Shown here in pieces: positions 62,601-64,000 of a DNA stretch of 64,000 nt. Numbering within the stretch: the stretch's first letter is position 1; every line of letters begins with the position of its first letter. The stretch spans positions 1,178,001 through 1,242,000 of the forward strand of contig NC_015138.1 of assembly GCF_000176855.2 (NCBI RefSeq). The letters are read 5' to 3'. The translations under genes were made by a program, and so were the position numbers. The stretch comes from Paracidovorax avenae ATCC 19860. Its GTDB lineage: Bacteria > Pseudomonadota > Gammaproteobacteria > Burkholderiales > Burkholderiaceae_C. The notes under the pieces are model-generated. The model was not told where the DNA came from. It did no database searches and was given only the letters and a program-made list of their open reading frames with translations.

Positions 62601-63275
62601 TCAGGAGAGCGCGCGGGACAGCTCGTTGGCGGGATGCGCGCGGTCGAAGGCCAGGCTGGCTTCCACGTGGCGCAGGTGTTCGTCCATCAGGCGCACGGCC
62701 AGGTCGGCATCGTGGTCGGCCAGCGCCTGCACGATGTGGCCGTGCTCCTCGTGCGAATGCGCTGCCTCGTCGGCGCTCTGGTACATGAGGGTGATGAGCG
62801 CGCAGCGGGAAATCAGCTCGCCCAGCATCTGCGCGAGCACTTCGTTGCCCATGAGCTCCGCCATGCGCACGTGGAAATCGCCGAGCAGTTCGGTGCGGCC
62901 CGGCACGTCGGCCTCGTCCACCGCCTGCTTCTCGCGCGCGACGTGTTCGCGCAGGGCGCGTACCCGGGCAGGCGTCACCTCGCGCACGAAGGCGCGCGTC
63001 ATCTCGGCTTCCAGCATGCGGCGCACGGCGAACACCTGCCGGGCCTCCTCGGCCGACGGTGCCGCGACGAACGCCCCGCGCGCCGGCTCCAGCGTGACGA
63101 GCCGGTTCTGCGACAATTGGAAGAGCGCCTGCCGCACCAGCGTGCGCGATACGCCGAAGTGGTCCGCCAGCTTCTGCTCGGCCAGCTTGGCGCCCGGCAG
63201 CAGGCGGTGCTCCACGATGGCCTTGGTCAGGCTCGCGACGATGGCGCTGGTGGTGGAGGGTTCCATCCGGCCCAT
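62601..63275 (-). CDS. GntR-family regulator, FCD subfamily (allantoin operon)
   Basis: A 224-residue FCD-type GntR protein. The winged helix lies at about 8-75 (SLTKAIVEHRLLPGAKLAEQKLADHFGVSRTLVRQALFQLSQNRLVTLEPARGAFVAA), the FCD domain follows with DFHVRMAELMGNEVL and HEEHGHIVQALADHDAD metal-site residues. It is the first gene of the puuE unit, so it likely autoregulates the operon; its promoter holds TGTATGCAC repeats. Start at 63275 (MGRMEPS) is given; 63266 (MEPS) is also possible. Third GntR of this subfamily in the window, all tied to purine/ureide genes. Confidence 0.88.
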   Translation of the reverse strand: MGRMEPSTTSAIVASLTKAIVEHRLLPGAKLAEQKLADHFGVSRTLVRQALFQLSQNRLVTLEPARGAFVAAPSAEEARQVFAVRRMLEAEMTRAFVREVTPARVRALREHVAREKQAVDEADVPGRTELLGDFHVRMAELMGNEVLAQMLGELISRCALITLMYQSADEAAHSHEEHGHIVQALADHDADLAVRLMDEHLRHVEASLAFDRAHPANELSRALS

Positions 63276-63296
63276 GATAGCGGCGGACCGGATTTT

Positions 63297-63316
63297 TGTA
63301 TGCACTTTTTGTGCAC
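63297..63316. promoter_or_regulatory. Direct-repeat operator between GntR and glycerate kinase genes
   Basis: TGTATGCAC (63297-63305) is followed 13 nt after its start by TGTGCAC (63310-63316). The first contains the TGTATG half-site shared with the other GntR-type operators. It sits 22 nt before the GntR ATG in the shared divergent promoter of the allantoin operon and the glycerate kinase. Confidence 0.5.
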
Positions 63317-63405
63317 CGAATTCGGGAACCGTCTCAGGGCATTCCCGCACCGCGGTGGTGCCGGCAGGCGAGCCACGGTACGCGAGCCTGCGACAGAATC
63401 CCCGC

Positions 63406-64000
63406 ATGCTCCAACCCCGTCTTGCGGATGCTCCCGCGCCAGCCGCCCCCGATCCCGCCACCGAACCCGTCCGCTTCCTGCGCCATCTCTACGATGTGGC
63501 CGTCCAGGCAGCCCTGCCGTCGCAGCGCATGGCCGCGTACCTGCCGCCCCCGCCCCGGGGCCGCACGCTGGTGCTGGGCGCCGGCAAGGCCGGCGGGGCC
63601 ATGGCGCACGCGCTGGAGGCGCTGTGGCCGGCGCAGGCGCCGCTGTCCGGGCTGGTGGTCACGCGTTACGGCCACGTGTCGCCGCGGCCGGACGGGGTGC
63701 CGGCGCGCATCGACATCGTGGAGGCCGCGCATCCGGTGCCCGATGCGGCGGGCGAGGCGGCGGCGCGGCGCATGCTGGAGCTGGCGCAGGGGCTCACCGC
63801 CGACGATCTCGTGGTCTGCCTGATCTCCGGCGGCGGCTCCGCGCTGCTCACGCTGCCTGCCGAGGGCCTGGCGCTGGAAGACAAGCAGCGCATCAACCGG
63901 GCCTTGCTGGAGAGCGGCGCGGGCATCGCGGACATGAACTGCGTGCGCAAGCACCTCTCGCGCATCAAGGGCGGCCGGCTGGCCGCCGCCTGCGCCCCGG
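63406..64000 (+). CDS. Glycerate 2-kinase (GckA/TtuD, DUF4147), N-terminal part
   Basis: Only the first 198 residues are in the window; the reading frame stays open to the end. FLRHLYDVAVQAALPSQRMAAYLPPPPRGRTLVLGAGKAGGAMAHALE near the start, YGHVSPRPDGVPARIDIVEAAHPVPDAAGEAAARRMLELAQGL and LISGGGSALLTLPAEG are typical of the GckA (DUF4147-MOFRL) glycerate kinases, which make 2-phosphoglycerate. Divergent from the allantoin operon; it would finish the glyoxylate branch with hydroxypyruvate isomerase. The MOFRL domain lies outside. The ATG at 63406 is the first in the conserved frame. Confidence 0.85.
   Translation, partial: MLQPRLADAPAPAAPDPATEPVRFLRHLYDVAVQAALPSQRMAAYLPPPPRGRTLVLGAGKAGGAMAHALEALWPAQAPLSGLVVTRYGHVSPRPDGVPARIDIVEAAHPVPDAAGEAAARRMLELAQGLTADDLVVCLISGGGSALLTLPAEGLALEDKQRINRALLESGAGIADMNCVRKHLSRIKGGRLAAACAP

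Noticed and set aside
63297..63316. Sigma-54 promoter on the minus strand overlapping the GntR operator
   Set aside because: The candidate has TG in place of the essential GG at -24 and another mismatch at -12.

Overview
The window is about 70% GC by eye, with dense, strand-clustered, often translationally coupled genes. The gene content (TorF-type porin, a second IF-1, many NMT1-type binding proteins, a candidate type III effector with a PIP-like box) suggests a plant-associated betaproteobacterium of the Comamonadaceae, most like Acidovorax. No species is claimed. No tRNA, rRNA, CRISPR array or insertion sequence was seen.

Region 1 (1-6332, minus strand) is a catabolic operon: DUF2147 protein, TorF porin, FGGY kinase, class II aldolase, class III aminotransferase, a second aldolase-like protein without the usual metal-binding histidines, and an aldehyde dehydrogenase cut by the window edge. 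Its substrate is unknown. Region 2 (6353-9475) holds a dihydroflavonol-reductase-like SDR, an MFS transporter and a TetR regulator; the same tandem operator pair (17-nt spacing) lies at two promoter regions. Region 3 (9494-16389) holds an orphan UreD, a nucleoside deaminase and a Tat-type binding protein, divergent from a 2-oxoglutarate/Fe(II)-type oxygenase. Between them are two face-to-face sigma-54-like promoters, each followed by one arm of an 18-bp inverted repeat. A second IF-1, two 70-residue hypothetical proteins, and an SDR plus hydroxypyruvate isomerase follow.

Region 4 (16520-20530) is a 1081-residue candidate type III effector behind an imperfect PIP box, overlapping a convergent AAA ATPase. 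Region 5 (20604-35496) is nitrogen and organic-acid metabolism: an ABC uptake operon with a consensus NtrC site and sigma-54 promoter, a nucleoside deaminase, malic enzyme MaeB, an NCS2 purine permease, an NCS1 allantoin/hydantoin permease, an allantoin/hydantoin racemase, two FCD-type GntR regulators, a chemoreceptor and a dicarboxylate symporter. The same theme returns at 58583-64000: PuuE allantoinase, a fused UraD-allantoate amidohydrolase, an M20 hydrolase, a GntR regulator and a partial glycerate kinase. Together these could take purines through allantoin and allantoate to glyoxylate, then to glycerate via hydroxypyruvate isomerase and glycerate kinase.

Region 6 (35613-43744) is a lasso peptide cluster. 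Precursor and cyclase are on the minus strand. Divergent from them are a PqqD-like recognition protein, an HPr-kinase-like protein, a PAPS sulfotransferase, a nucleotidyltransferase, a McjB-type protease and an ABC exporter. It resembles paeninodin-type (kinase-bearing) clusters, but with a sulfotransferase and an unusual Gly-rich core, and is the best candidate for an undescribed system. Region 7 (43893-58356) is a Wzx/Wzy-type polysaccharide locus: Wzz-like copolymerase, epimerase, two methyltransferases, flippase, glutamine-dependent asparagine synthase, glycosyltransferases, two polymerase/ligase-type membrane proteins and a convergent undecaprenyl-phosphate sugar transferase.
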